This document shows, in pieces, positions 17,491 through 24,937 of a stretch of 35,324 nt of DNA. Below the pieces are notes generated by a model. The model had not been told where the DNA came from and did not search any database. It saw only the letters and a list, made by a program, of their open reading frames with translations. Position numbers and translations under genes: made by a program. Origin of the DNA: DAOMOD01 sp964526035 (GTDB lineage: Bacteria > Pseudomonadota > Gammaproteobacteria > Xanthomonadales > BPKI01). Position 1 is the stretch's first letter; each line of letters begins with the position of its first letter. The stretch lies in the NCBI GenBank assembly GCA_964526035.1, contig CAZGKE010000021.1:1-35324 (forward strand). The letters run 5' to 3'.

Positions 17491-17564
17491 TGTGGGAGGG
17501 GCCTCAGCCCCGACACGCTACGCTGCGAAGAGACGGAACGGTCGCGGCTGAGGCCGCTCCCACA
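17491..17564. repeat. REP-like imperfect palindrome between tonB and yqgE
   Basis: Arms of 23 bp (17491-17513 and 17542-17564) are reverse complements with two mismatches and flank a 28-bp centre. The arm core TGTGGGAG-GGCCTCAGCC is the type of REP/BIME unit scattered through Pseudomonas, Stenotrophomonas and Lysobacter genomes. It may act as a transcript barrier or stabiliser between the two operons; no T-run follows. Confidence 0.75.
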
Positions 17565-17637
17565 AACCTCGTGTTGCCGACAGCGTTGGGCAAGCCTTGC
17601 CCCACTCCCCATTCCCTGCTCCCTGCTCCCTCTCCGC

Positions 17638-17643
17638 TACACT
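17638..17643 (+). promoter_or_regulatory. -10-like box seven bases before yqgE; possible leaderless start
   Basis: TACACT (4 of 6 to TATAAT) ends six bases before the yqgE ATG. There is no Shine-Dalgarno sequence between the upstream repeat and the ATG, and no good -35 box. If the box is used, the transcript would begin at or next to the ATG, that is, leaderless. Confidence 0.3.
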
Positions 17644-17649
17644 ACCCAT

Positions 17650-18213
17650 ATGCCCGAGGCCTCCTACCTTTCGCACCATTTTCTGATCGCGATGCCGGCG
17701 CTCAATGACCCCAATTTCTCGCGCGGGGTCGCCTATGTCTGCCAGCACAACGAACAGGGCGCGATGGGTATCCTGGTCAATCACCCTTCCGACTACAGTC
17801 TCGGCGACGTCCTGGCGCAAATGGGCATGTCGACAGGGGATGAGCTGGTGGCCGGCGCGCCGGTATTGATTGGCGGACCGGTACAGCCGGAACGGGGCTT
17901 CGTGCTGCACGACAATGAAGGGCAATGGGATTCGAGCTTCGTCGTCAACGAGCGGCTGTGCCTGACCACCTCTCGCGACATTCTGGCCGCGGTAGCGGAT
18001 GGCCGCGGTCCAGCCCGGCGCCTGGTCGCCCTGGGCTACGCCGGCTGGTCCGCGGGCCAGCTGGAGCACGAGATGCGCGAGAATGCCTGGCTTGCCGTGG
18101 AAGCCGACGAGCGCGTCCTGTTCGAGGTTCCGATGGAGAAGCGCTGGGAGGCGGCCGCGGCTCTGGTTGGCGTGAAGATCGGCGAGATGACCGATCTGAG
18201 CGGCCACGCCTGA
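17650..18213 (+). CDS. yqgE: YqgE/AlgH family protein
   Basis: The product is a 188-residue member of the YqgE/AlgH family (about 187 in relatives). The start at 17650 gives the conserved MPEASYLSHHFLIAMPALND, followed by FSRGVAYVCQHNEQGAMGILVN and the GGPVQPERGFVLH segment. The molecular role is not established; AlgH was linked to alginate gene regulation in Pseudomonas, and the gene nearly always sits next to ruvX. It is the first gene of a yqgE-ruvX-pyrR-pyrB operon, 14 bp before ruvX. The longer frame starting at 17389 runs through intergenic repeats and is rejected. Confidence 0.92.
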   Translation: MPEASYLSHHFLIAMPALNDPNFSRGVAYVCQHNEQGAMGILVNHPSDYSLGDVLAQMGMSTGDELVAGAPVLIGGPVQPERGFVLHDNEGQWDSSFVVNERLCLTTSRDILAAVADGRGPARRLVALGYAGWSAGQLEHEMRENAWLAVEADERVLFEVPMEKRWEAAAALVGVKIGEMTDLSGHA

Positions 18214-18227
18214 GGCCGCACGGACCG

Positions 18228-18653
18228 ATGTCCTGCGTCCTGGGATTCGACGTCGGCAGCCGCCGCATCGGCGTCGCCGTCGGTCAGAACATCACCGGCA
18301 GCGCCAGCCCGGTCGAGGTGGTGACCCGTGGCGATGCCGGGCCCGACTGGACGCGAATCGACGCGCTGGTGCGCGAATGGCGCCCACACAGGCTGCTGGT
18401 CGGCCTGCCGCTCACCCTGGACGGTGGCGAGCAGCCCATCACCACGGTGGCACGCGACTTCGCTGAAACCGTGGGCAGCCGCTACCAGCTGCCGGTGGAC
18501 CTCGTCGATGAGCGCTTCACTTCGAACGAAGCCGACCGCCGCTTTGCAGCGCTGCGCAAGAGCGGTCTGGCCCGTCGCCGCGACGCAGCGCGCCTCGATG
18601 CGCTGGCGGCACAGGTCATCGTCGAACAATGGCTGCAGGCGAACAACGAATGA
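18228..18653 (+). CDS. ruvX: Pre-16S rRNA nuclease RuvX (YqgF)
   Basis: YqgF/RuvX is an RNase H-fold nuclease that trims the 5' end of 16S rRNA precursors; it was earlier proposed as a Holliday-junction resolvase. The product has 141 residues. The fold signatures are the first-strand GFDVGSRRIGVAVG (D8 as a metal ligand), RLLVGLPLTLDG, VDERFTSNEAD and the C-terminal RLDALAAQVIVEQWL carrying the last acidic residue. The ATG at 18228 lies 14 bp after yqgE, and the stop overlaps the pyrR start (ATGA). Confidence 0.93.
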   Translation: MSCVLGFDVGSRRIGVAVGQNITGSASPVEVVTRGDAGPDWTRIDALVREWRPHRLLVGLPLTLDGGEQPITTVARDFAETVGSRYQLPVDLVDERFTSNEADRRFAALRKSGLARRRDAARLDALAAQVIVEQWLQANNE

Positions 18654-19168
18654 AAACCGAAGATCTTCCAGACGTGGACCGACTCCTGGCGCAGCTGCGC
18701 CAGGATCTTGCCCGTCACCTCCACGACGCCGGCCACAGCACGCCGGTGCTTGTCGGCATCCGTACCGGTGGGGTCTGGGTCGCGCGCGCGCTGGCTGCTT
18801 CCATGGGCTACAAGGAACCGGTGGGCGAACTCGATATCGCCTTCTACCGGGACGACTTCAGTCGCCTCGGCCTGCACCCGGAAGTCCACCCGTCGCGACT
18901 GCACGGCGATCTCAAGGACCGCAACGTGGTGCTGATCGACGACATCCTGTGGACCGGTCGAACCGTGCGCGCAGCGCTCAACGAGCTTTTCGAGTATGGC
19001 CGCCCGGCCAGCGTGAGTCTTGCGGTGCTGGTGGTACGCAACGGTCACGAGCTGCCGATCGCCGCCGACGCCGCGGGCGCCTGTCTTGAGCTGGCGCCCG
19101 GCCAGCACCTCAAGCTGCGCGGTCCCGATCCCCTGCGGCTGGAACTGGTCGAGGAAGAATCCCGATGA
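18650..19168 (+). CDS. pyrR: Bifunctional pyrimidine regulator / uracil phosphoribosyltransferase PyrR
   Basis: PyrR is a type I phosphoribosyltransferase; in Gram-positives it also attenuates pyr operons by binding mRNA. Its regulatory role in proteobacteria is less clear. The 172-residue product shows the PRPP-binding loop VVLIDDILWTGRTVRAAL (about 94-111), LVGIRTGGVWVARAL near 31-45 and the family DISFYRDD-like pattern DIAFYRDDFSR. I choose the ATG at 18650 because it overlaps the ruvX stop (ATGA); an ATG at 18629 would add seven residues. The stop overlaps the start of pyrB. Confidence 0.92.
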   Translation: MKTEDLPDVDRLLAQLRQDLARHLHDAGHSTPVLVGIRTGGVWVARALAASMGYKEPVGELDIAFYRDDFSRLGLHPEVHPSRLHGDLKDRNVVLIDDILWTGRTVRAALNELFEYGRPASVSLAVLVVRNGHELPIAADAAGACLELAPGQHLKLRGPDPLRLELVEEESR

Positions 19169-20115
19169 ATGACCAGCAGCTCGACCCAAACGGGCGCTTG
19201 CGCCACCTGATTACGCTGGAGGGCCTGCCAACGGCCGTCCTTGTCGATCTGCTCGACACCGCCGAGGCCTTCCGGGCCAGCGCCGAGCGCGGCGTCAAGG
19301 CCTTTCCGCTGCTGCGCGGGCACACCGTGGTCAACCTGTTCTTTGAACCGTCGACCCGCACCCGTACCAGCTTCGAACTGGCTGCCAAGCGACTGTCCGC
19401 CGACGTCATCAATTTCGATACCGGCAGCTCCAGCACGCGCAAGGGCGAAACCGTGCTCGACACCCTGCGCACCATCCAGGCGATGGGCTGCGACCTGTTC
19501 GTGGTGCGCCACCAGCAGTCCGGCACGGCGGCGCACCTGGCGGCCCACGTCGAATCAGGCGTGGCGGTGATGAATGCCGGCGACGGCAACCATGCCCACC
19601 CGACCCAGGGCCTGCTCGATGTCTTCACCATCCGCCGCCACAAGCCCGACTTCGCCGCGCTCAAGGTCACCATCATCGGCGACATCGTGCATTCGCGCGT
19701 TGCGCGCTCGGACATCCATGCCCTGCTCGCCCTGGGCGTGGGCGAACTGCGCCTGTGCGGCCCGGCCACCATGCTGCCAGACGCCGTGCCCGCCGGATGC
19801 CGCGTGTTCGAACACGCCGATACCGCAGTGGAGGGCGCCGATGTGCTCATCACCCTGCGCTTGCAGAAGGAACGCATGGAGTCGGGCATGGTGCCTTCAG
19901 AAGCGGAATACTTCCGCGACTACGGCCTCAGCCGCGAGCGCATGGCGCGCGCCAAACCCGACGCCATCGCGATGCACCCGGGTCCGATGAACCGCGGTAT
20001 AGAAATCGCTTCGGAGGTCGCCGACGGCGCGCAGTCGGTCATCCTCGAACAGGTCGCCAACGGCGTTTACGTCCGCATGGCGGTGATGGCGCGGTTGATG
20101 GGCGGGGCCGGGTGA
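19165..20115 (+). CDS. pyrB: Aspartate carbamoyltransferase, catalytic chain
   Basis: PyrB condenses carbamoyl phosphate and aspartate, the first committed step of pyrimidine synthesis. The 316-residue product has the carbamoyl phosphate motif EPSTRTRTS (61-69), the SSTRKGET loop, NAGDGNHAHPTQGLLD, IIGDIVHSRVARSD, the aspartate-binding RLQKER and HPGPMNRG. The N-terminus resembles Pseudomonas PyrB but appears several residues shorter. In Pseudomonas pyrB is followed by an inactive dihydroorotase, pyrC', that is part of the holoenzyme. Here no pyrC' follows; rsmD converges after 38 bp. No pyrI is seen either. The ATG overlaps the pyrR stop. Confidence 0.95.
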   Translation: MNDQQLDPNGRLRHLITLEGLPTAVLVDLLDTAEAFRASAERGVKAFPLLRGHTVVNLFFEPSTRTRTSFELAAKRLSADVINFDTGSSSTRKGETVLDTLRTIQAMGCDLFVVRHQQSGTAAHLAAHVESGVAVMNAGDGNHAHPTQGLLDVFTIRRHKPDFAALKVTIIGDIVHSRVARSDIHALLALGVGELRLCGPATMLPDAVPAGCRVFEHADTAVEGADVLITLRLQKERMESGMVPSEAEYFRDYGLSRERMARAKPDAIAMHPGPMNRGIEIASEVADGAQSVILEQVANGVYVRMAVMARLMGGAG

Positions 20116-20153
20116 CCCAGGGGCGCACCCGCCGCGGCTGGATGCATACCGGA

Positions 20154-20711
20154 TCAGTTTGAGAGGTACAAGGCGCCGAGGACGTCGCCGGCATGTGACT
20201 CGCGGAGCTGGGTCCACGATTGCGGAAGTACCGGGGTGATGTCGCGCGACGTTTCCACGTAGATGCGCGCGCCGGGCGCCAGCCAGCCGCCGCGGTCCAG
20301 CGCGGCAGCCGCCTTGCTCCACAGGTCGGCATCGAAGGGCGGATCCAGGAACACGACATCGAAAGGCCGCGTCGCCTCGCGAGAGAGCCACACCAGTGCG
20401 TTTTCGACCGCAACCTCCAGACCCGGCACGCGCAGGCGCGCGGCGTTGTCGGCGATGCGGCGGGCCAGTTCGCGGTCGCGCTCGATGGCCAGCGCAGAAG
20501 CCGCACCCCGCGACAGCGCTTCCAGCGCCAGGGCGCCGCTGCCGGCGAAAAGATCGAGTACCCTGCTGCCGACGATCACCGGCGCCAGCCAGTTGAACAG
20601 GGTCTCGCGCAGGCGGTCCGGCGTTGGCCGCAGCCCGGGATGGTCGGCAACGTCCAGGCGCGAGCCGCGCAGACTGCCGCCGATGATGCGGATTCGACCC
20701 ATCGTCTTCAT
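20154..20711 (-). CDS. rsmD: 16S rRNA (guanine966-N2)-methyltransferase RsmD
   Basis: RsmD is a SAM-dependent methyltransferase acting on G966 of 16S rRNA in the 30S particle. The motifs are RIIGGSLRGSRLDV, the substrate-side RPTPDRLRETLFNWL, SAM motif I DLFAGSGALALEALSRG and the catalytic DPPF (motif IV) in VVFLDPPFDADLW. I use the ATG at 20711 (185 residues). The ATG at 20702 (MGRIRI) is equally possible, and the frame to 20741 is probably too long. It is divergent from ftsY, with 114 bp between starts, and convergent with pyrB. A TAGCAT box seven bases before the ATG hints at a leaderless transcript, which is weak evidence. Confidence 0.92.
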   Translation of the reverse strand: MKTMGRIRIIGGSLRGSRLDVADHPGLRPTPDRLRETLFNWLAPVIVGSRVLDLFAGSGALALEALSRGAASALAIERDRELARRIADNAARLRVPGLEVAVENALVWLSREATRPFDVVFLDPPFDADLWSKAAAALDRGGWLAPGARIYVETSRDITPVLPQSWTQLRESHAGDVLGALYLSN

Positions 20712-20825
20712 TGGCCCAATGCTAACCTGCATTGCACGCAAGGCTTGATCGGACTGCCGGCGTCAGCACATGCTGGACGGCTCCCGTTCACGCCCACGCA
20801 CCCCTTCCCACCCGGTTTGCCGCGA

Positions 20826-21902
20826 ATGTTCAAGTTCTGGAAGAAGCACCCCCCCGAAAGCCCGGACCGGCCTGCCGCGCCCGCAGCGGAACCTGAAGCC
20901 CCGCCAGCCGAGGCCGGCGCGCCACCAGTTTCGCCTTCCGAGGTGGAGACGGTCGAGCTGCCCATCTTCGAGCCGGAGAAAGCCTCCAGACCCGGCTGGC
21001 GCGAACGGCTCGGCGGCAGCGGCATGGCCAAAGCGCTGGGCGGACTGTTCGCGCGCAATCCGAAACTGGACGAAGACCTGCTTGAAGAGCTGGAAACGGC
21101 GTTGATCACTGCCGACACGGGCGTGACTGCTTCGACGGCGCTGATCGAGGACCTGCGGCGGCGCATGAACCGACGCGAATTCGCCGACTCCGCAGCGCTT
21201 CTCGAAGCGCTGCGCGTCGACCTCCTGGCGATTCTGCGGCCGGTCGCAGTGCCGCTTGACCTGCCGCGCGGCCGCAAGCCTTTCGTCCTGTTGATGGTCG
21301 GCGTCAACGGCGTCGGCAAGACCACCACCATCGGCAAGCTGGCTCGCCGCTACCGGGATCAGGGCCTTGCAGTCATGCTGGCCGCCGGCGATACCTTTCG
21401 CGCCGCTGCGGTCGAGCAACTCAGGACCTGGGGCGAACGCAACGGCGTGCCGGTGATTGCACAGGGACAGGACGCCGACTCCGCCTCGGTCATTTTCGAC
21501 GCGCTTCAGTCTGCGCGTTCGCGCGGCACCGACCTGCTGATCGCCGACACTGCGGGCCGCCTGCACACGCAAGCCAATCTCATGGAGGAGCTGACCAAGA
21601 TCGGGCGCGTGCTGGCCAAGCTCGATCCCGACGCGCCCCACGAAACCCTGATGGTGATTGATGGCACCACCGGTCAGAACGCCATCAGCCAGGTTCGACA
21701 GTTCAGCCAGGCGGCCAGGGTCTCCGGCCTGGTAGTGAGCAAGCTCGACGGCAGCGCCAAGGGCGGCGTGGTCTTTGCGCTGGCGCAGGAGTTCGGGCTG
21801 CCGATTCGCTTCGTGGGTCTCGGCGAGGCCGTCGGCGACCTTCGCGAGTTCGATCCGCAGGCCTTTGTGGACGCGCTGCTGCCCGAGCGGCTCGGCGCCT
21901 GA
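20826..21902 (+). CDS. ftsY: Signal recognition particle receptor FtsY
   Basis: FtsY is the SRP GTPase receptor at the inner membrane, which docks ribosome-SRP complexes for co-translational insertion. The ATG at 20826 gives MFKFWKK, a basic start typical of FtsY, and 358 residues in total. Residues 8-55 are a Pro/Ala/Glu acidic A domain, about 60-145 the helical N domain, and the rest the G domain: G1 GVNGVGKTT (159-167), GDTFRAAAVEQL, DTAGR, then SKLDGSAKGG and the closing GLGEAVGDLREFDPQAFVDALL. The open frame reaches 606 bp further upstream, but that part is antisense to rsmD. ftsE and ftsX do not follow. Confidence 0.95.
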   Translation: MFKFWKKHPPESPDRPAAPAAEPEAPPAEAGAPPVSPSEVETVELPIFEPEKASRPGWRERLGGSGMAKALGGLFARNPKLDEDLLEELETALITADTGVTASTALIEDLRRRMNRREFADSAALLEALRVDLLAILRPVAVPLDLPRGRKPFVLLMVGVNGVGKTTTIGKLARRYRDQGLAVMLAAGDTFRAAAVEQLRTWGERNGVPVIAQGQDADSASVIFDALQSARSRGTDLLIADTAGRLHTQANLMEELTKIGRVLAKLDPDAPHETLMVIDGTTGQNAISQVRQFSQAARVSGLVVSKLDGSAKGGVVFALAQEFGLPIRFVGLGEAVGDLREFDPQAFVDALLPERLGA

Positions 21903-21915
21903 GCGACTCCAGGCC

Positions 21916-23004
21916 ATGACCCGCCGTCGCCGCTGGTTGCTTGTCCTCGCAGTGCTGCTGGCACTGGGCGTCGCCGGCAGCCTCCTGCTGCGGCACCTGA
22001 CTCGACCTGAGCTTCTGGCACGCCTGTTGGTCGAACAGGTGGAACAGCGCACCGGACTGATCCTGAATTTCGGTGCCGAGCCGGACATCGGCCTTTTTCC
22101 CCGCCTGTCGCTTGAACTCGACGAAATCTCGCTCGCGCTGCCGGGCGGAGAAGTGCTGCTGGCCGCGGAGACCCTGCAGCTGGCCCTGCCGTGGCGCGCA
22201 TTGCGCGAGCCCGTGGTATCCCTGGATTCGCTCTCCGTGCACGGCGCATCGATTGATCTGGACGTCCTCTGGCAGCTTGGCCAGCGAGAGGAGCAGGCGG
22301 GGCCCCCTCCGCCGCTCAGACTGCCGCCGATCGCCACCCAGCTGCAGCTGACCGACAGCCGCATCGTTTCCACCGAGCGCGGATTCAGCCTGGAGGGTCT
22401 GCGCATTGACAGCGCGCCCTTGCTCGAAGGCGTGCTGTGGCGTTTCAACGCACGCGGAAGTCTCCACAGCGACGCCGGAGAATCGCCGCGGACCTTCGTG
22501 TTCGACCTTGCCGCGGTACCCAGACACAGCAACGGCGGCCTGCGCCTCAGCGATTTCAGCATGTCCCTCGAGTACGGCGCTGCGCCGCCGCTGCTGGCCC
22601 AGCTCAGCGGCGTCATCGACCTCGCTCCGCCGCAGACTTCCGGCGAGGTCGTGCTCAAGCTGTCGCACTGGCCACGCGCGATTCCGGATTTTGTGGGCGA
22701 AGGCGACCCGATCGCACCGGTTGAACTGGCGCTGCGCTGGAGCGCGCTGGGCGGCGGAAACGGCAATGCCGTCTTCCGCCTCAGCCGCGATGACCTCAGC
22801 CTCGAAGGCGAAGCCGAGTTCGGCGACGTGCTCGGCTGGCTTACCGCCGGCGACATCGCGGTCGGTCCCGGCGCTGCCAGCGGACTGCCGCCATCGCCAC
22901 CCGTTCGCGGTGCGGTACGCATTCCGCGCCTTGCACTGGATGACATGAAGCTTGAAGGCATCGAGATCACACTGCGCGACAAAGAGGCGGATTCGCAGGA
23001 GTGA
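21916..23004 (+). CDS. AsmA-like protein, N-terminal half only
   Basis: The 362-residue product begins with a basic stretch and one membrane helix (RRRRWLLVLAVLLALGVAG, about 3-21). An AsmA-type N-terminal region follows, with the TGLILNFGAEPDIGLFPRLSLELDEISL pattern near 47-74 and repeated amphipathic strands that end in IPRLALDDMKLEGIEITL. AsmA-family proteins are inner-membrane anchored, bridge-like proteins of the chorein/RBG type implicated in outer-membrane lipid homeostasis. Usual members are 600-750 residues; this one stops where the C-terminal AsmA domain would start. No frameshifted continuation is visible because mutY starts at once (GTGA overlap). An asmA-like gene before mutY and yggX is also seen in Pseudomonas. 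Confidence 0.75.
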   Translation: MTRRRRWLLVLAVLLALGVAGSLLLRHLTRPELLARLLVEQVEQRTGLILNFGAEPDIGLFPRLSLELDEISLALPGGEVLLAAETLQLALPWRALREPVVSLDSLSVHGASIDLDVLWQLGQREEQAGPPPPLRLPPIATQLQLTDSRIVSTERGFSLEGLRIDSAPLLEGVLWRFNARGSLHSDAGESPRTFVFDLAAVPRHSNGGLRLSDFSMSLEYGAAPPLLAQLSGVIDLAPPQTSGEVVLKLSHWPRAIPDFVGEGDPIAPVELALRWSALGGGNGNAVFRLSRDDLSLEGEAEFGDVLGWLTAGDIAVGPGAASGLPPSPPVRGAVRIPRLALDDMKLEGIEITLRDKEADSQE

Positions 23005-24020
23005 AACCGGGCTTTTCCGTGCGACTTCTGGCGTGGTTCGAACATCATGGCCGCCACGACCTGCCGTGGCAGCATCCGCGCGACTCCTACCGGGTGTGGC
23101 TGGCGGAAATCATGCTGCAGCAGACGCAAGTGGCCACGGTGATTCCCTACTTCCAGCGCTTCGTTGCCGCGCTGCCCGATATCGCTTCGCTCGCCGCCGC
23201 CGACGAGGATCAGGTTCTGGCGCTGTGGTCGGGACTCGGCTACTACCGGCGCGCGCGCTTCCTGCACCAGACCGCGCGGCGCATCGTCGCCGACCACGGT
23301 GGAGAATTTCCGCGTCAGCCGGAGGCGCTTCAGGCACTGCCCGGCATCGGCCGCTCCACCGCCGCCGCGATTCTTTCCCAGGCGTTCGGGCAGCCACACG
23401 CCATCCTCGACGGCAACGTCAAGCGCGTGCTGGCACGCCATCGCGGTATCGCCGGCTGGCCGGGCCAAGGCAGCGTCGAAAAGGCGCTGTGGCGCGAGGC
23501 GGAGGCCTTGACCCCGGACGTCCGGGTGGCCGACTACACGCAGGCGATCATGGACCTGGGCGCCAGCGTATGCACGCGAACGAATCCGGACTGCAGGGCC
23601 TGCCCTCTGGCCGCAGACTGCATCGCGCGACTTGAAGGCCGCACGGCCGAACTGCCTGCATCGCGTCCGCGCAGGCAGATCCCGGCCCGCAGCGCATTGA
23701 TGCTGATCGAATACGACGACGGTGGTCAGGTGCGCCTGGTCAAACGCGGTCCCGCGGGTGTATGGCCGTCTCTGTGGAGTCTGCCCGAAATCGACGCGCC
23801 TCCCGAGGAAAGCCGCCGCATCGATGGGTTCGAACATGCATTCACACACTTCCGGCTGCATGCGGAACTGTGTGCAGCCGCGCTAGCGACAGATCGCATT
23901 GCGGACAACGAGGGCCACAGACTGGCCGGGCCCGACGATCTCCACGGCATCGCCCTGCCTGCCCCGGTAAGATCAAGACTTGTCCGCTTCTGGGAGAACG
24001 AGGAATGGCGCGAACCGTGA
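23001..24020 (+). CDS. mutY: A/G-specific adenine DNA glycosylase MutY
   Basis: MutY removes adenine mispaired with 8-oxoguanine. The 339-residue product starts at a GTG overlapping the previous stop. It shows catalytic E36 in AEIMLQQTQV, the helix-hairpin-helix LPGIGRSTAAAIL (113-125), catalytic D137 in ILDGNVKRVL and the Fe4S4 ligands C191, C198, C201 and C207 (spacing 6-2-5). The C-terminal third (about 225-335) is the NUDIX-like 8-oxoG recognition domain with WPSLWSLPE. The gene ends 16 bp inside yggX. Confidence 0.96.
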   Translation: MKPGFSVRLLAWFEHHGRHDLPWQHPRDSYRVWLAEIMLQQTQVATVIPYFQRFVAALPDIASLAAADEDQVLALWSGLGYYRRARFLHQTARRIVADHGGEFPRQPEALQALPGIGRSTAAAILSQAFGQPHAILDGNVKRVLARHRGIAGWPGQGSVEKALWREAEALTPDVRVADYTQAIMDLGASVCTRTNPDCRACPLAADCIARLEGRTAELPASRPRRQIPARSALMLIEYDDGGQVRLVKRGPAGVWPSLWSLPEIDAPPEESRRIDGFEHAFTHFRLHAELCAAALATDRIADNEGHRLAGPDDLHGIALPAPVRSRLVRFWENEEWREP

Positions 24021-24277
24021 CCTGCGTAAAACTGGGGCGCGAGGCCGAGGGCCTGGATTTCGCCCCGTGGCCCGGTGATCTGGGCCAACGCATCTTCGAC
24101 AGCGTGTCGAAACAGGCCTGGCAGGCGTGGCTCGCCCACCAGACCATGCTGATCAACGAAAACCGCCTGTCGCCACTCGATCCGGCCACGCGCAAGTTTC
24201 TGTCGGCAGAGATGGAGAAGTACTTTTTTGGCGACGGCGTAGAGAAGCCACCCGGCTACGTGCCGCCGGCCGGGTGA
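24005..24277 (+). CDS. yggX: Fe(2+)-trafficking protein YggX
   Basis: YggX is a small cytosolic protein linked to iron handling and protection of Fe-S clusters from oxidation. The 90-residue product matches the family length (E. coli 91), with TVTCVKLGREAEGLDFAPWPG (C7 being the conserved Cys), the helical QAWLAHQTMLINENRLSPLDP and FLSAEMEKYFFG. The ATG at 24005 lies within the end of mutY, with a GAGGA just upstream. Linkage to mutY, a Fe-S enzyme against oxidative damage, is widely conserved. Confidence 0.95.
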   Translation: MARTVTCVKLGREAEGLDFAPWPGDLGQRIFDSVSKQAWQAWLAHQTMLINENRLSPLDPATRKFLSAEMEKYFFGDGVEKPPGYVPPAG

Positions 24278-24289
24278 TGATGCCGGCCG
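24267..24289. terminator. Possible hairpin between yggX and the convergent lipoprotein gene
   Basis: A 7-bp GC inverted repeat (24267-24273 and 24283-24289, nine-base loop) includes the yggX stop codon region and fills the 19-bp convergent gap. No T-run follows on either strand, so intrinsic termination is doubtful. Confidence 0.25.
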
Positions 24290-24296
24290 TCCTGCC

Positions 24297-24686
24297 TCAA
24301 CGCCTGGTGCGCATCTCTTCGCGGACCTGTCGGTAGTTCACCGGCCTGATCGTTTCGATCGGACACCGATAGCCCTCGACGCGAATCGCATCGAAGCGGC
24401 TGCGCAGCACCGGCGCCCGGTAATCCACCGAGATGGTCTGCGCGAACTCCAGATTCGTGCATGGGCCGCTGACCTTGATCAGATAGGCGTCGTTGACCGA
24501 TCGCCAGATCACCAGGTGATCGCGGTCCAGGGACCGCCAATTGGTCAGCCGGAAAGCGCGGATTTCGCGGACCGGCTCACCCGCGTTGGCGAAGAAGAGC
24601 TGCGCCTCGTCGTCGCGCAGCGACTTGCCCGAACAGCCGGCAAGCATGAGGAGGGAAAGAACTGCAATGGCGATACGCAGCGGCAT
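24297..24686 (-). CDS. Small secreted lipoprotein, possibly DUF6491 type
   Basis: The ATG at 24686 has AGGAG eight to nine bases upstream and gives 129 residues. It opens with a lipoprotein signal, MPLRIAIAVLSLLMLAGCSG, with lipidated Cys at 18. The mature part is about 110 residues with RAFRLTNWRSLDRDHLVIWR, AYLIKVSGPC, ISVDYRAPVLRSRFDAIRV and RCPIETIRPVNY, and two further cysteines that could pair. It resembles the small DUF6491-type lipoproteins frequent in Xanthomonadales; that match is from memory. Function is unknown. It converges on yggX. Confidence 0.75.
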   Translation of the reverse strand: MPLRIAIAVLSLLMLAGCSGKSLRDDEAQLFFANAGEPVREIRAFRLTNWRSLDRDHLVIWRSVNDAYLIKVSGPCTNLEFAQTISVDYRAPVLRSRFDAIRVEGYRCPIETIRPVNYRQVREEMRTRR

Positions 24687-24784
24687 GAGACTTGCTCCTG
24701 TGTGGGTGTTGGCTACCGGCAAGGACGGCCCCCATTGAACACCCGTCGCCGCGCCATCGCCAGCCGTTCAGCTGGCGGTTTGAC

Positions 24785-24815
24785 TTGACGCCCGGACGGC
24801 GTGAGGCTCTAATAC
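24785..24815 (+). promoter_or_regulatory. Promoter of tRNA-Phe
   Basis: TTGACG (24785-24790) is followed at 17 bp by TCTAAT (24808-24813), or at 19 bp by TAATAC (24810-24815). The following GC-rich discriminator (GCGGCC) is typical of stringently controlled stable-RNA promoters. Start is expected near 24820, about 40 bases before the mature tRNA. Confidence 0.6.
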
Positions 24816-24861
24816 GCGGCCTCCGCGCGGTCCATCCGGACCCTCCACTCACGCGCAGCAC

Positions 24862-24937
24862 GGCCAGGTAGCTCAGTTGGTAGAGCAGGGGATTGAAAAT
24901 CCCCGTGTCGGCGGTTCGATTCCGTCCCTGGCCACCA
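24862..24937 (+). tRNA. tRNA-Phe (anticodon GAA)
   Basis: A full 76-nt cloverleaf is readable: acceptor GGCCAGG paired with CCTGGCC, D arm GCTC/GAGC, anticodon stem GGGGA/TCCCC with loop TTGAAAA (anticodon GAA at 24895-24897), T arm GGCGG-TTCGATT-CCGTC (one G-T pair), discriminator A and an encoded CCA at 24935-24937. Confidence 0.98.

Noticed and set aside
20763..23861. 1032-codon minus-strand frame across ftsY, the AsmA-like gene and mutY
   Set aside because: It is antisense to three recognisable genes with family motifs, and its composition is typical of GC-rich shadow frames.
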